Source: CAIVAT01 sp964628215 (GTDB lineage Bacteria > Bacteroidota > Bacteroidia > Bacteroidales > FEN-979). From it: DNA of 13,608 bases. Below are positions 1 to 6,591 of this stretch, piece by piece. Below the pieces are notes generated by a model, which was given only the letters and a program-made list of their open reading frames with translations, made no database searches and was not told the DNA's origin. The position numbers and the translations under genes are program-made. How positions within the stretch are numbered: the stretch's first letter is position 1; every line of letters starts with the position of its first letter. The stretch is from positions 1 through 13,608 of the forward strand of contig CAZVNF010000107.1 of NCBI GenBank assembly GCA_964628215.1, read 5' to 3'.

Positions 1-1087
1 GTTTGCCATCCTGGATGGTGAACTCTATATCGAGCATGTTGCGGTAATGTTTTTCTAAGGAACGTTCAATTTTATAAAGAGCTTTGTAAACAACCGGCAT
101 CGCTGTTTCCAGTGATTCCAATTTCATGGTATGTTCATTTTTACCAATCTCATTGATGGGGTTCGGGGTACGAATACCTGCCACCACATCCTCACCTTGT
201 GCATTGGCAAGCCATTCGCCATAGAAATAGTTTTCGCCGGTAGCCGGGTTACGTGTAAAGGCTACTCCGGTAGCGGAGGTGTCGCCCATGTTGCCGAATA
301 CCATCGACTGTACATTCACAGCGGTTCCCCACTCATCAGGAATGCTTTCAAAACGACGGTAAGAAATCGCGCGTTTCCCGTTCCAGCTGGAGAAAACAGC
401 ACCAACAGCTCCCCAGAGCTGTTCCATTGGATCTTCAGGGAAAGGTTTGCCAAGTACTTCTTTTACTTTTTTCTTGTAAATGTCGATCAGGGCTTTCAGA
501 TCTTCCGATGTAAGATCGGTGTCACTTTTCGCACCTCTTTTTTCTTTCATCTTGTGAAGTTCTTTCTCAAGCTGAACGCGCACACCCTGACCTTCCTTAG
601 GTTCGATGCCGGCAGCTTTTTCCATCACCACATCCGAATACATCTGGATCAGGCGGCGTTGTGAATCATATACAAAGCGTGGATTCTTGGTCTTTTTAAT
701 AAGACCTTCGCGGGTGATATCATTCAATCCGACGTTTAAAACAGTTTCCATCATGCCGGGCATGGATGCACGTGCACCGGAACGCACAGATACAAGAAGA
801 GGGTTGGTCTTATCGCCAAAAATGGCACCCATTTCTTTTTCTGTGGCTTTCAGGCTGTCTGCAACTTGTTTTTTTAATTCCTTCGGATAGGATTTTTTGT
901 TTTGCTGGTAGAAGGTACAAACTTCTGTTGTAATTGTAAAGCCTGCAGGAACTGGAAGTCCGATGTTCACCATCTCGGCGAGGTTGGCACCTTTACCGCC
1001 AAGCAGATTCTTCATTTCGGCCGTACCTTCGGCTTTTTTACCACCGAAATAGTAGACGTACTTGTTTTCTTTAGCTTGTTTTGCCAT
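1..1087 (-). CDS. ppdK: Pyruvate, phosphate dikinase, N-terminal part (cut by the left window edge)
   Basis: This enzyme interconverts pyruvate + ATP + phosphate and phosphoenolpyruvate + AMP + pyrophosphate in the cytoplasm, linking glycolysis and gluconeogenesis to PPi. About 362 N-terminal residues are visible, out of a usual ~880-910, so only the nucleotide-binding part is here; the phosphohistidine and PEP/pyruvate domains lie to the left. The glycine-rich NLLGGKGANLAEM (residues 27-39) and SVRSGARASMPGMMETVLN (about 100-118) are hallmark PPDK motifs. GTAVNVQSMVFGNMGDTS and TGVAFTRNPATGE follow further on, in the order found in the Clostridium enzyme. The start chosen gives MAKQAKENKYVYYFGG; in-frame ATGs at 1096 and 1099 would add 3 or 4 residues and cannot be excluded. 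A TAnnTTTG box lies 39-46 nt upstream of the chosen start. The family call is very firm. Confidence 0.95.
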   Translation of the reverse strand, partial: MAKQAKENKYVYYFGGKKAEGTAEMKNLLGGKGANLAEMVNIGLPVPAGFTITTEVCTFYQQNKKSYPKELKKQVADSLKATEKEMGAIFGDKTNPLLVSVRSGARASMPGMMETVLNVGLNDITREGLIKKTKNPRFVYDSQRRLIQMYSDVVMEKAAGIEPKEGQGVRVQLEKELHKMKEKRGAKSDTDLTSEDLKALIDIYKKKVKEVLGKPFPEDPMEQLWGAVGAVFSSWNGKRAISYRRFESIPDEWGTAVNVQSMVFGNMGDTSATGVAFTRNPATGENYFYGEWLANAQGEDVVAGIRTPNPINEIGKNEHTMKLESLETAMPVVYKALYKIERSLEKHYRNMLDIEFTIQDGK

Positions 1088-1125
1088 AATAGACATCATT
1101 TAAGTTAGTGAAAAAAATTAAGCGG

Positions 1126-1133
1126 CAAAAGTA
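1126..1133 (-). promoter_or_regulatory. Bacteroidota -7 promoter box for ppdK
   Basis: Read on the minus strand this is TACTTTTG, a perfect match to the Bacteroidota -7 consensus TAnnTTTG. Transcription would start near 1119, giving a leader of about 20-32 nt before the possible ATGs. No TTG/TTTG -33 element is seen at the usual 19-21 nt spacing; that position is instead covered by the dyad at 1148-1170. Confidence 0.55.
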
Positions 1134-1147
1134 CAAAATAAAACGCT

Positions 1148-1170
1148 TATATCTGTGAAATTCAGATATA
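1148..1170. promoter_or_regulatory. 8-bp inverted repeat between mtgA and ppdK (operator or weak terminator)
   Basis: TATATCTG and CAGATATA are perfect 8-bp arms separated by 7 nt (TGAAATT). The dyad overlaps where the -33 element of the ppdK promoter should be, which fits an operator. It also lies 28-50 nt beyond the end of mtgA on the same strand, so it could be an AT-rich hairpin that ends that transcript; the T-tract after it (GCGTTTTATTTTG) is imperfect. The sequence alone does not decide between the two. Confidence 0.45.
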
Positions 1171-1197
1171 AAATTTACTAACAGAAACTCCCGGAAA

Positions 1198-1893
1198 TTA
1201 ATAATCAAGCTTGCCAATGTTGTTCATATTCCACAGGATCCATTGCTGTCTGCCCCGGATGTAGGGAGTTGGAGTAGCAGGATTCCATTTTAGCGGATTT
1301 GGCAGTACAGCCGCGATCAGGGCCGCCTCTCCCCGTGTAATACCGGAGGCGGATTTTCCGAAATAGTTTTGAGAGGCGGCCTCGGCGCCGTAGATGCCTT
1401 TACCGGTCTCGATCACATTCAGGTACACTTCCAGAATGCGTTTCTTGCCCCATACAAATTCGATCAGCACAGTAAAATATACTTCAAGCCCTTTGCGAAG
1501 CCACGACCGTTGTGGCCAGAGGAAAACATTTTTGGCAGTTTGCTGTGTAATGGTACTTGCACCCCTCACTTTTTTGCCCTGCTTCTTCGTATTGTACTCC
1601 TTTGCCTTTTCAATGGATTTAAAATCAAAACCGGAATGTTCCATGTACAGGTTATCTTCAGATGCTACCACGGCAAGCGGCAGATTGGCCGACATTTTAT
1701 CCAGTCCGATCCAGTCTTTTTTTAGTTTGATCACCTGCCCGTTCCATGCCTGTTCACCAATACGGATAACCATCAGGGGGGTAACGGGCGGATTGATGAA
1801 TTTATACAGGATGACGAAAAACAGGGATGAAGCGAAATAAATAATGACAAAATACTTTAAGAATCTGAATAGTTTGATTAGCAGTTTTTTCAT
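1198..1893 (-). CDS. mtgA: Monofunctional biosynthetic peptidoglycan transglycosylase
   Basis: A GT51 glycosyltransferase that polymerises lipid II into glycan strands at the outer face of the inner membrane. The 231 residues are normal for MtgA, and no transpeptidase domain follows. A single N-terminal membrane segment spans about residues 13-32. The catalytic motif EDNLYMEHSGFD (79-90) carries the presumed catalytic Glu79. GASTITQQTAKNVF (111-124), KRILEVYLNVIETG (151-164, second conserved Glu155) and GIYGAEAASQNYFGKSA (167-182) complete the family signature. The start codon lies one nucleotide beyond the stop codon of the upstream DUF4476 gene, so translation is probably coupled and the gene is probably the last of a three-gene operon with no promoter of its own. 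Confidence 0.95.
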   Translation of the reverse strand: MKKLLIKLFRFLKYFVIIYFASSLFFVILYKFINPPVTPLMVIRIGEQAWNGQVIKLKKDWIGLDKMSANLPLAVVASEDNLYMEHSGFDFKSIEKAKEYNTKKQGKKVRGASTITQQTAKNVFLWPQRSWLRKGLEVYFTVLIEFVWGKKRILEVYLNVIETGKGIYGAEAASQNYFGKSASGITRGEAALIAAVLPNPLKWNPATPTPYIRGRQQWILWNMNNIGKLDY

Positions 1894-1894
1894 G

Positions 1895-2746
1895 CTATTT
1901 GTTAATATATTTATTCAGTTCATCAATGGAGGATTCAAAGTCAAAGGCATCATTAAGTAAAAAATAGTTGTTGATATCCCAGGTGTATTTATACGCAAAT
2001 TTGGCAAATTCAAGCCTGCTGGATTCAAAACTGAAAAGTTTCATGATCTCTTTAACCTGTTTGCTAAGCAGGCAGTTTGACCCGACAATTTGTTTGGCAA
2101 TGGTTAATTTGCTGCTCTCAAATGATTTTGAAGAAATAGATTCCAGGGCTTGTTCAAAGGAATGTGTACTCATGGGTTTGTGGCAGTTCTTAGGGCCGGA
2201 ATAGGTTTCGTGATCATGTCTTTCTTCAGCGAAATCATTTTGTGTGTCAACGCTGGAGGTGGTTTGTGTGGTTGTGGTTGAAATACTTGTTCCTCCAAGC
2301 AGCCCCCCGGTATTGATCGTAGTAGTTTGGCTTACGGTTGAAGTGCTCAGCCGGGGCGTTGTAGTGTATATATATACATCCTGGCCCGCAACTGTCTCTA
2401 CGATCTCATCCATGGGAACACTGTTTAACATGCGCAATACCCATACTCCTTTGCTGTTTTTAAGTATCTCATAGCTGGCCTCAACCTCAGACTCGAGATA
2501 AACAGTCTTGTTTATTTCAGGTATCCCCTTGTTCTCAAAAAGAACCTTGAGCTTGTAGTTTGTTGCTTTTAATCCCGTGATCTTGATATTTGTTTCCGGG
2601 TTTGGTGATTGTTGTATCCCGTTCATTATGATTGTAAAAGGCTCACTGGCCTGGGTGAAAACAACCATGTTGGAAAATTGTGCCCGGGAGGATAATCCAA
2701 GAATAAAAAAGAGTGAGATGAAAAGAAGTATTCTGATGTGTGTCAT
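1895..2746 (-). CDS. Secreted DUF4476-domain protein (second paralogue)
   Basis: An exported protein of unknown function, 283 residues from the start chosen here. Residues 1-22 form a signal peptide (hydrophobic run after MTHIRI, likely cleavage in SRA|Q). The mature N-terminal half (about 25-115) resembles that of the neighbouring gene: a VVFTQASEPFTIIMNG beginning and a strand pattern suggesting a beta domain. A Ser/Thr-rich, low-complexity linker (about 133-166) follows, then a helical C-terminal DUF4476 domain (about 190-280) with FESSRLEFAKFAYKYT as its core. Cys188 and Cys225 are conserved in the paralogue and may form a disulfide. An in-frame ATG at 2833 would add 29 residues, but that extension overlaps the upstream gene by 65 bp and buries the signal peptide, so 2746 (22 nt after the upstream stop) is preferred. 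The mtgA start follows after 1 nt. Confidence 0.85.
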   Translation of the reverse strand: MTHIRILLFISLFFILGLSSRAQFSNMVVFTQASEPFTIIMNGIQQSPNPETNIKITGLKATNYKLKVLFENKGIPEINKTVYLESEVEASYEILKNSKGVWVLRMLNSVPMDEIVETVAGQDVYIYTTTPRLSTSTVSQTTTINTGGLLGGTSISTTTTQTTSSVDTQNDFAEERHDHETYSGPKNCHKPMSTHSFEQALESISSKSFESSKLTIAKQIVGSNCLLSKQVKEIMKLFSFESSRLEFAKFAYKYTWDINNYFLLNDAFDFESSIDELNKYINK

Positions 2747-2768
2747 AAGCCAATTGATCTTTGCTGAA

Positions 2769-3536
2769 TTATTTTGATTTTTCTGAAATAAACCGGTCGA
2801 GGTCATCCTTTGACTTGGATGAATGAAGTGCATCCTTTACGTCGGAGTAATTTTCGCGGTCAAATGTATGATCATAAGCGAATTTTGCAAAACTGAGCCG
2901 GGATGACTCAGAGTCGAAGACATGAATGACCAGAACTACCTGGGAAACCCGCAGACACCTGGTTTCTGCCATTTTTTTCGCCGCGCTGAGCTGCATCGGC
3001 TCGAACGGACGGGCACTGATATCCACCAGCTGGGGAGTGAAATCCTGGTCGGATAAAGGATTTTCGCAGCCCTTTGAATTATTGGAATCTTTAGCCCCGC
3101 TTTTCGCAGTTTCATCTGATTTGGGTTCGTTCTTAACCTGTGTGGCAGGCTCCGAAGGCGGAGGTGCCGGAGGGTCAATCCCTTCTGACTTTGCATCATC
3201 CTTCCATTCGGAGGAAGCCGACTCAATTGTAAACACACCCTTTGCATTCTTTTCCACTTTGAAGTACATGGCACTGCCGGGTTTGTTGAAAACCATTTTG
3301 CTTATTTCCTTGACTGAAGGATCGGCAAACACAACTTTGATTTTAAAACTGGGACCTCCGGGATTGTCGGCTTCCACCCGTGATGCCGGTTCGGCATTTT
3401 TCGACTTGCTTCCAAAAAAGAGGGTGAATTTCTCTCCCTTGGGGGCAAAAACAATCACACTGCTTCCTTGTGCATGGGCACTCATAAAAACAGCGGAAAG
3501 ACAAATGATAAGAAAATACCGTGTTTTTGCTTTCAT
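2769..3536 (-). CDS. Secreted DUF4476-domain protein (first paralogue)
   Basis: An exported protein of unknown function, 255 residues. A signal peptide covers residues 1-22 (MKAKTRYFLIICLSAVFMSAHA, cleavage before Gln23). A beta-rich N-terminal domain (about 25-110) with VIVFAPKGEKFTLFFG at its start precedes a Pro/Ser/Lys-rich flexible linker (about 118-155). The C-terminal DUF4476 domain (about 160-251) contains FDSESSRLSFAKFAYDHTFD, nearly the same motif as in the next gene, and the same Cys pair (157 and 194). The two are clearly tandem paralogues that have diverged mainly in the linker. It is first in a presumed operon with the second paralogue and the transglycosylase, which places its work in the periplasm or at the cell surface. 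A divergent promoter region lies just upstream. Confidence 0.87.
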   Translation of the reverse strand: MKAKTRYFLIICLSAVFMSAHAQGSSVIVFAPKGEKFTLFFGSKSKNAEPASRVEADNPGGPSFKIKVVFADPSVKEISKMVFNKPGSAMYFKVEKNAKGVFTIESASSEWKDDAKSEGIDPPAPPPSEPATQVKNEPKSDETAKSGAKDSNNSKGCENPLSDQDFTPQLVDISARPFEPMQLSAAKKMAETRCLRVSQVVLVIHVFDSESSRLSFAKFAYDHTFDRENYSDVKDALHSSKSKDDLDRFISEKSK

Positions 3537-3558
3537 ATCTTAAATGTTTAATTCAGGG

Positions 3559-3585
3559 CAAATATAGTTTAAATTGTAAAAACAA
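3559..3585 (-). promoter_or_regulatory. Promoter of the DUF4476-DUF4476-mtgA operon
   Basis: On the minus strand a perfect -7 box TATATTTG (3559-3566) lies 23-30 nt upstream of the first DUF4476 start. A TTG at 3583-3585 sits 16 nt further up, shorter than the usual 19-21 nt, so the -33 assignment is weak. It forms half of the dyad shared with the plus-strand promoter. Confidence 0.5.
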
Positions 3586-3603
3586 TCACTTTTCTTACCT
3601 TTG
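3574..3603 (+). promoter_or_regulatory. Promoter of the lysine-catabolism genes (LOR/SDH)
   Basis: TTG (3574-3576), 19 nt, then TACCTTTG (3596-3603) is a full match to the Bacteroidota sigma-ABfr consensus. Transcription would begin near 3610, leaving a leader of about 16 nt before the ATG at 3626. The -33 element overlaps the dyad ATTGTAAAAACAAT (3573-3586). Confidence 0.65.
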
Positions 3604-3625
3604 CTGTTCCTAAACTAACAGATCT

Positions 3626-4936
3626 ATGAGCAATTTTATCGGTATCCGGCACGAGGATAAATACAAACTGGAGCGAAGAGCCCCGCTCACTCCGAAGCAT
3701 GTGGCCCGCCTGGTTAAACAGAAGAAACTTGATATCATCGTCCAATCATCCGATAAGAGGATTTTTTCTGATGAAGAGTACATCCAGGCAGGTGCAAAAA
3801 TAGCCAAAGACCTGAAAAAGTGCTCTGTCATTTTTGGCGTTAAGGAAATGCCTGAATCGTTTTTTGAACCTGAAAAGACGTATGTGTTTTTTTCGCACGT
3901 GGTGAAAGGGCAACCTTACAACATGCCGATGCTTCGCCGTATGATGGAATTAAAATGTAACCTGATTGAATATGAAAAAGTAGTGGACGATCAGGGTAAA
4001 CGCCTCATTTTTTTTGGTCGTTACGCAGGAATGGCCGGCATGATCAACTCGTTATGGGCACTGGGACTGCGCCTGAAAGATGCAGGGTATGCATCGAACC
4101 TTGTCAAACTCAAGCAGGCACATCATTACCCGTCACTTAATGATGCCAAAGATGATCTTTCTGCCATTGGCCAGCTGATCGCTGAAAAAGGAATCCCTCA
4201 TGAATTGAGGCCATTTGTAATTGGATTCACCGGATATGGAAATGTGTCCCAGGGAGCCCAGGAGATTATTGGTTTGCTGCCTGTGAAGGAGATATCTCCT
4301 TCGAAATTGCTTGAGTTGCACCGGAGAAAAAAGTTGCCCGACAACATCGTGTACAAGGTCATTTTCAAAGAAGAAGACCTTTTTGAACATGTGGATGGCG
4401 ACCCATTCGAACTCCATGATTATTATGCAAATCCACATAATTACCGGAGTAAGTTCGAAGCATACATTCCATATCTCTCCATGCTGATCAACTGTGTTTA
4501 CTGGGATAAACGTTATCCCAGGCTGGTTACCAAACAATACCTGAAAAATCTTTTTGCAAAAGGTCTTCCCAGGCTTACAGTGATCGGTGACATCAGTTGT
4601 GATGTGGAAGGATCGGTGGAATGTACTCTTAAACCAACAGAAATTGACGATCCCATATTTGTATATGATCCCGAAACTGAACAGATAACCATGGGGCATA
4701 AAGGCAACGGCATGCTGGTAATGGCAGTGGATATCCTGCCGGCTGAATTACCCCGCGACTCCTCCGATGGATTCGCCGATGTGCTTGTTAACTTTGTAAA
4801 ACCAATTGCCGATGCCGACTTTAGTGAACATTTTGATGACCTTGACCTGCCTAAACCCATCAAAAAAGCCCTGATCCTTCACAATGGAGAGCTGACACCG
4901 GAATATAAATACATGGAAGAGTTTTTGAAGGGGTGA
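3626..4936 (+). CDS. Lysine-2-oxoglutarate reductase (saccharopine-forming), LOR half of the AASS type
   Basis: Predicted to condense L-lysine with 2-oxoglutarate using NAD(P)H to give saccharopine, the first step of lysine breakdown; cytoplasmic. The 436 residues align by motif with the N-terminal half of animal/plant bifunctional aminoadipic semialdehyde synthase: IGIRHEDKYKLERRAPLTPKHV (5-26), FFSHVVKGQPYNM (88-100), YEKVVDDQGKRLIFFGRYAGMAGMIN (116-141), the Rossmann segment VIGFTGYGNVSQGAQEI (198-214), and GDISCDVEGSVECT (321-334). This is the alanine-dehydrogenase/PNT-like fold, but the motifs match LOR better than alanine dehydrogenase. It is a stand-alone protein that stops where the SDH domain would begin in the fusion. 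The TGA stop lies inside the first unit of an octamer repeat array, and the SDH partner gene follows. Direction and cofactor are inferred from the family. Confidence 0.88.
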   Translation: MSNFIGIRHEDKYKLERRAPLTPKHVARLVKQKKLDIIVQSSDKRIFSDEEYIQAGAKIAKDLKKCSVIFGVKEMPESFFEPEKTYVFFSHVVKGQPYNMPMLRRMMELKCNLIEYEKVVDDQGKRLIFFGRYAGMAGMINSLWALGLRLKDAGYASNLVKLKQAHHYPSLNDAKDDLSAIGQLIAEKGIPHELRPFVIGFTGYGNVSQGAQEIIGLLPVKEISPSKLLELHRRKKLPDNIVYKVIFKEEDLFEHVDGDPFELHDYYANPHNYRSKFEAYIPYLSMLINCVYWDKRYPRLVTKQYLKNLFAKGLPRLTVIGDISCDVEGSVECTLKPTEIDDPIFVYDPETEQITMGHKGNGMLVMAVDILPAELPRDSSDGFADVLVNFVKPIADADFSEHFDDLDLPKPIKKALILHNGELTPEYKYMEEFLKG

Positions 4937-4979
4937 ACAGGTAAACAGGTGAACAGGTAAACAGGTAAACTGGTGAACA
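4932..4979. repeat. Six tandem octamers GGTRAACA directly after (and into) the LOR stop codon
   Basis: Six consecutive 8-bp units of the form GGTGAACA or GGTAAACA (one ends in T) run without interruption. The first unit contains the LOR stop codon TGA (4934-4936). The opposite strand reads as TGTTYACC units. The array faces inverted relatives at 4993-5019 and 5120-5147. It looks like an intergenic simple-sequence element rather than coding sequence. Confidence 0.85.
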
Positions 4980-4992
4980 AAGTTAGCCGCTT

Positions 4993-5147
4993 CCCGTTTA
5001 CCTGATACCCGCTCACCCGNNNNNNNNNNNNNNNNNNNNNNNNNNNNNNNNNNNNNNNNNNNNNNNNNNNNNNNNNNNNNNNNNNNNNNNNNNNNNNNNN
5101 NNNNNNNNNNNNNNNNNNNCTCACCCGTTTACTTTTACCCGTTTACC
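4993..5147. repeat. CCCGYTYA octamers on both sides of the assembly gap, inverted relative to the GGTRAACA array
   Basis: CCCGTTTA (4993-5000), CCCGCTCA (5008-5015) and CCCG run into the N stretch. CTCA, CCCGTTTA (5124-5131) and CCCGTTTA (5138-5145) continue beyond it. GTTTACC at 4996-5002 and 5141-5147 is the reverse complement of GGTAAAC in the left array, so the transcript could fold into a long imperfect stem. The unseen part of the element lies in the gap. Confidence 0.75.
5020..5119. other. Assembly gap of 100 N
   Basis: Exactly 100 undetermined bases. A round 100 is a common placeholder for a gap of unknown length, so true spacing between LOR and SDH is not known. The bases on each side share CTCACCCG (5012-5019 and 5120-5127), suggesting that the assembler stalled in repeats. 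Confidence 0.97.
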
Positions 5148-5160
5148 AAACAAAAACCCT

Positions 5161-6504
5161 ATGAAAAAAATCCTGATCCTCGGCTCCGGACTCGTTGCCA
5201 AACCAATTATCCAGTACCTTCTTTCCAAGGAATACCAGGTTACAGTAGCTTCCAACACCCCCGATCGTTCAGATGCGATGATTGCAGGTAACCACCTTGG
5301 AGTATCCCTTGTCTGGGAAGCCACTGATGAAACTGCCCTGGATACCCTGATAGCCGGCCATGACATTGTTGTGAGTTTGTTGCCTTATGTTTTTCATGTG
5401 ATGGTGGCCAGACATTGTGTTCATCATAAGAAAAATATGGTAACCACTTCGTATGTGAAACCTGAAATGCAGCTGTTGGATACACCCGCAAAAGAGGCAG
5501 GTATCATCCTCCTCAATGAGATGGGGCTTGATCCGGGAATCGACCATATGTCGGCAATGCGTATTATCGACCAGGTGCACGGGCGTGGTGGGGCTATCCT
5601 GGAGTTCTACTCGATTTGTGGAGCACTTCCTGCTCCGGAGGCGGCCGATAACCCTTTTAAATATAAATTTTCATGGAGCCCGAAAGGGGTGGTGCTTGCC
5701 GGTAACAATGATGCTGTTTTCCTCCGCCATGGCAAAGTAGTTGAAATACCTACCATCGGGTTGTTTAAAAATCCGTTCAGGGTTAATTTTACCGGGGTGG
5801 ATGAACTGGAAGTTTACCCCAACCGCGATTCACTCGCGTACAAGGAAATATACGGGATTCCTGAAGCTCAAACTATGTTCCGCGGAACTTTCCGCTACAA
5901 AGGCTGGTGCGAAACATTGGATGCAATCAAACAACTAAACCTGATTTCACCTGAAAAATATGATATGACAGGAATGACGTTCGCAGAAATGGTGAATAAG
6001 CTGATCGTGAACCAGGTGGGAACAACAGATATTTCCACGCGGGTGGCACATTATCTTGGAATACCCGAAAATTCGCACGCAATCAAAGCCATGAACTGGT
6101 TAGGTCTGTTTCAAAATACTCCCATGAACCGAACCATGGATTCCACATTTGAAGTAACCTCCGATCTGATGATCGAAAAGATGAGCCTGGGCCTGACTGA
6201 ACGCGATATGGTTGCCATGCAGCATACCTTTCTGGCAGCCTTTTCCGATGGAAGAAAAGAGGTGATCCGTTCCCGTATGCTCGACTATGGAACACTGGCC
6301 ACCGACACTTCCATTGCCCGCACTGTTGCACTCCCGGCTGCCATTGGCGTTGAGATGATCCTCGCCGGAAAGATCGGTGTAAAGGGCGTACATGTTCCTG
6401 TTATCCCTGAGATATACAACCCGGTACTTGACCAGCTTGAAAAACTGGGAATTAAAATGGTAGAGGAATATGGACTGCCCCTTTCTGAAATGATAGATAA
6501 TTAG
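5161..6504 (+). CDS. Saccharopine dehydrogenase (glutamate-forming), SDH half of the AASS type
   Basis: Predicted to oxidise saccharopine to L-glutamate and 2-aminoadipate 6-semialdehyde with NAD(P)+, the second step of lysine degradation; cytoplasmic. The 447 residues begin with a Rossmann dinucleotide motif, ILGSGLVAKP (6-15). VSLLPYVFHVMVARHC (71-86), NMVTTSYVKPEM (92-103), NEMGLDPGIDHMSAM (119-133) and GALPAPEAADNPFKYKFSWSP (154-174) follow, and match the C-terminal half of the eukaryotic fused enzyme (and yeast Lys9) closely. It lies on the same strand as LOR. Apart from octamer repeats and the gap, no promoter is visible, so it is probably cotranscribed. In fungi the same enzyme runs toward lysine synthesis; with LOR as its neighbour, degradation is more likely. 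No semialdehyde dehydrogenase for the third step is in the window. Confidence 0.9.
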   Translation: MKKILILGSGLVAKPIIQYLLSKEYQVTVASNTPDRSDAMIAGNHLGVSLVWEATDETALDTLIAGHDIVVSLLPYVFHVMVARHCVHHKKNMVTTSYVKPEMQLLDTPAKEAGIILLNEMGLDPGIDHMSAMRIIDQVHGRGGAILEFYSICGALPAPEAADNPFKYKFSWSPKGVVLAGNNDAVFLRHGKVVEIPTIGLFKNPFRVNFTGVDELEVYPNRDSLAYKEIYGIPEAQTMFRGTFRYKGWCETLDAIKQLNLISPEKYDMTGMTFAEMVNKLIVNQVGTTDISTRVAHYLGIPENSHAIKAMNWLGLFQNTPMNRTMDSTFEVTSDLMIEKMSLGLTERDMVAMQHTFLAAFSDGRKEVIRSRMLDYGTLATDTSIARTVALPAAIGVEMILAGKIGVKGVHVPVIPEIYNPVLDQLEKLGIKMVEEYGLPLSEMIDN

Positions 6505-6591
6505 TTCCGGTATTCTCATTCATACATTCGCCGGAGACAGATTTGTACCCCGGATTAACCTGAATTTCAAAACCTCAAATGATATTAATTT

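Noticed and set aside
131..664. Open frame of 177 codons on the plus strand, antisense to ppdK
   Set aside because: It lies wholly opposite conserved ppdK sequence, has no recognisable domain, and reflects codon bias of the real gene.
2926..3543. Open frame of 205 codons on the plus strand, antisense to the first DUF4476 gene
   Set aside because: The minus-strand gene has a signal peptide, a known domain and a paralogue next door; the antisense frame has none of these.
3626..4936. Alanine dehydrogenase as the identity of the first pathway gene
   Set aside because: The fold is shared, but the ERRAPLTPKHV, FFSHVVKGQ and GDISCDVEGS motifs and the SDH neighbour point to lysine-2-oxoglutarate reductase.
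4879..5124. Minus-strand frame across the octamer arrays and the N gap
   Set aside because: It consists of translated repeats and undetermined bases, not a gene.
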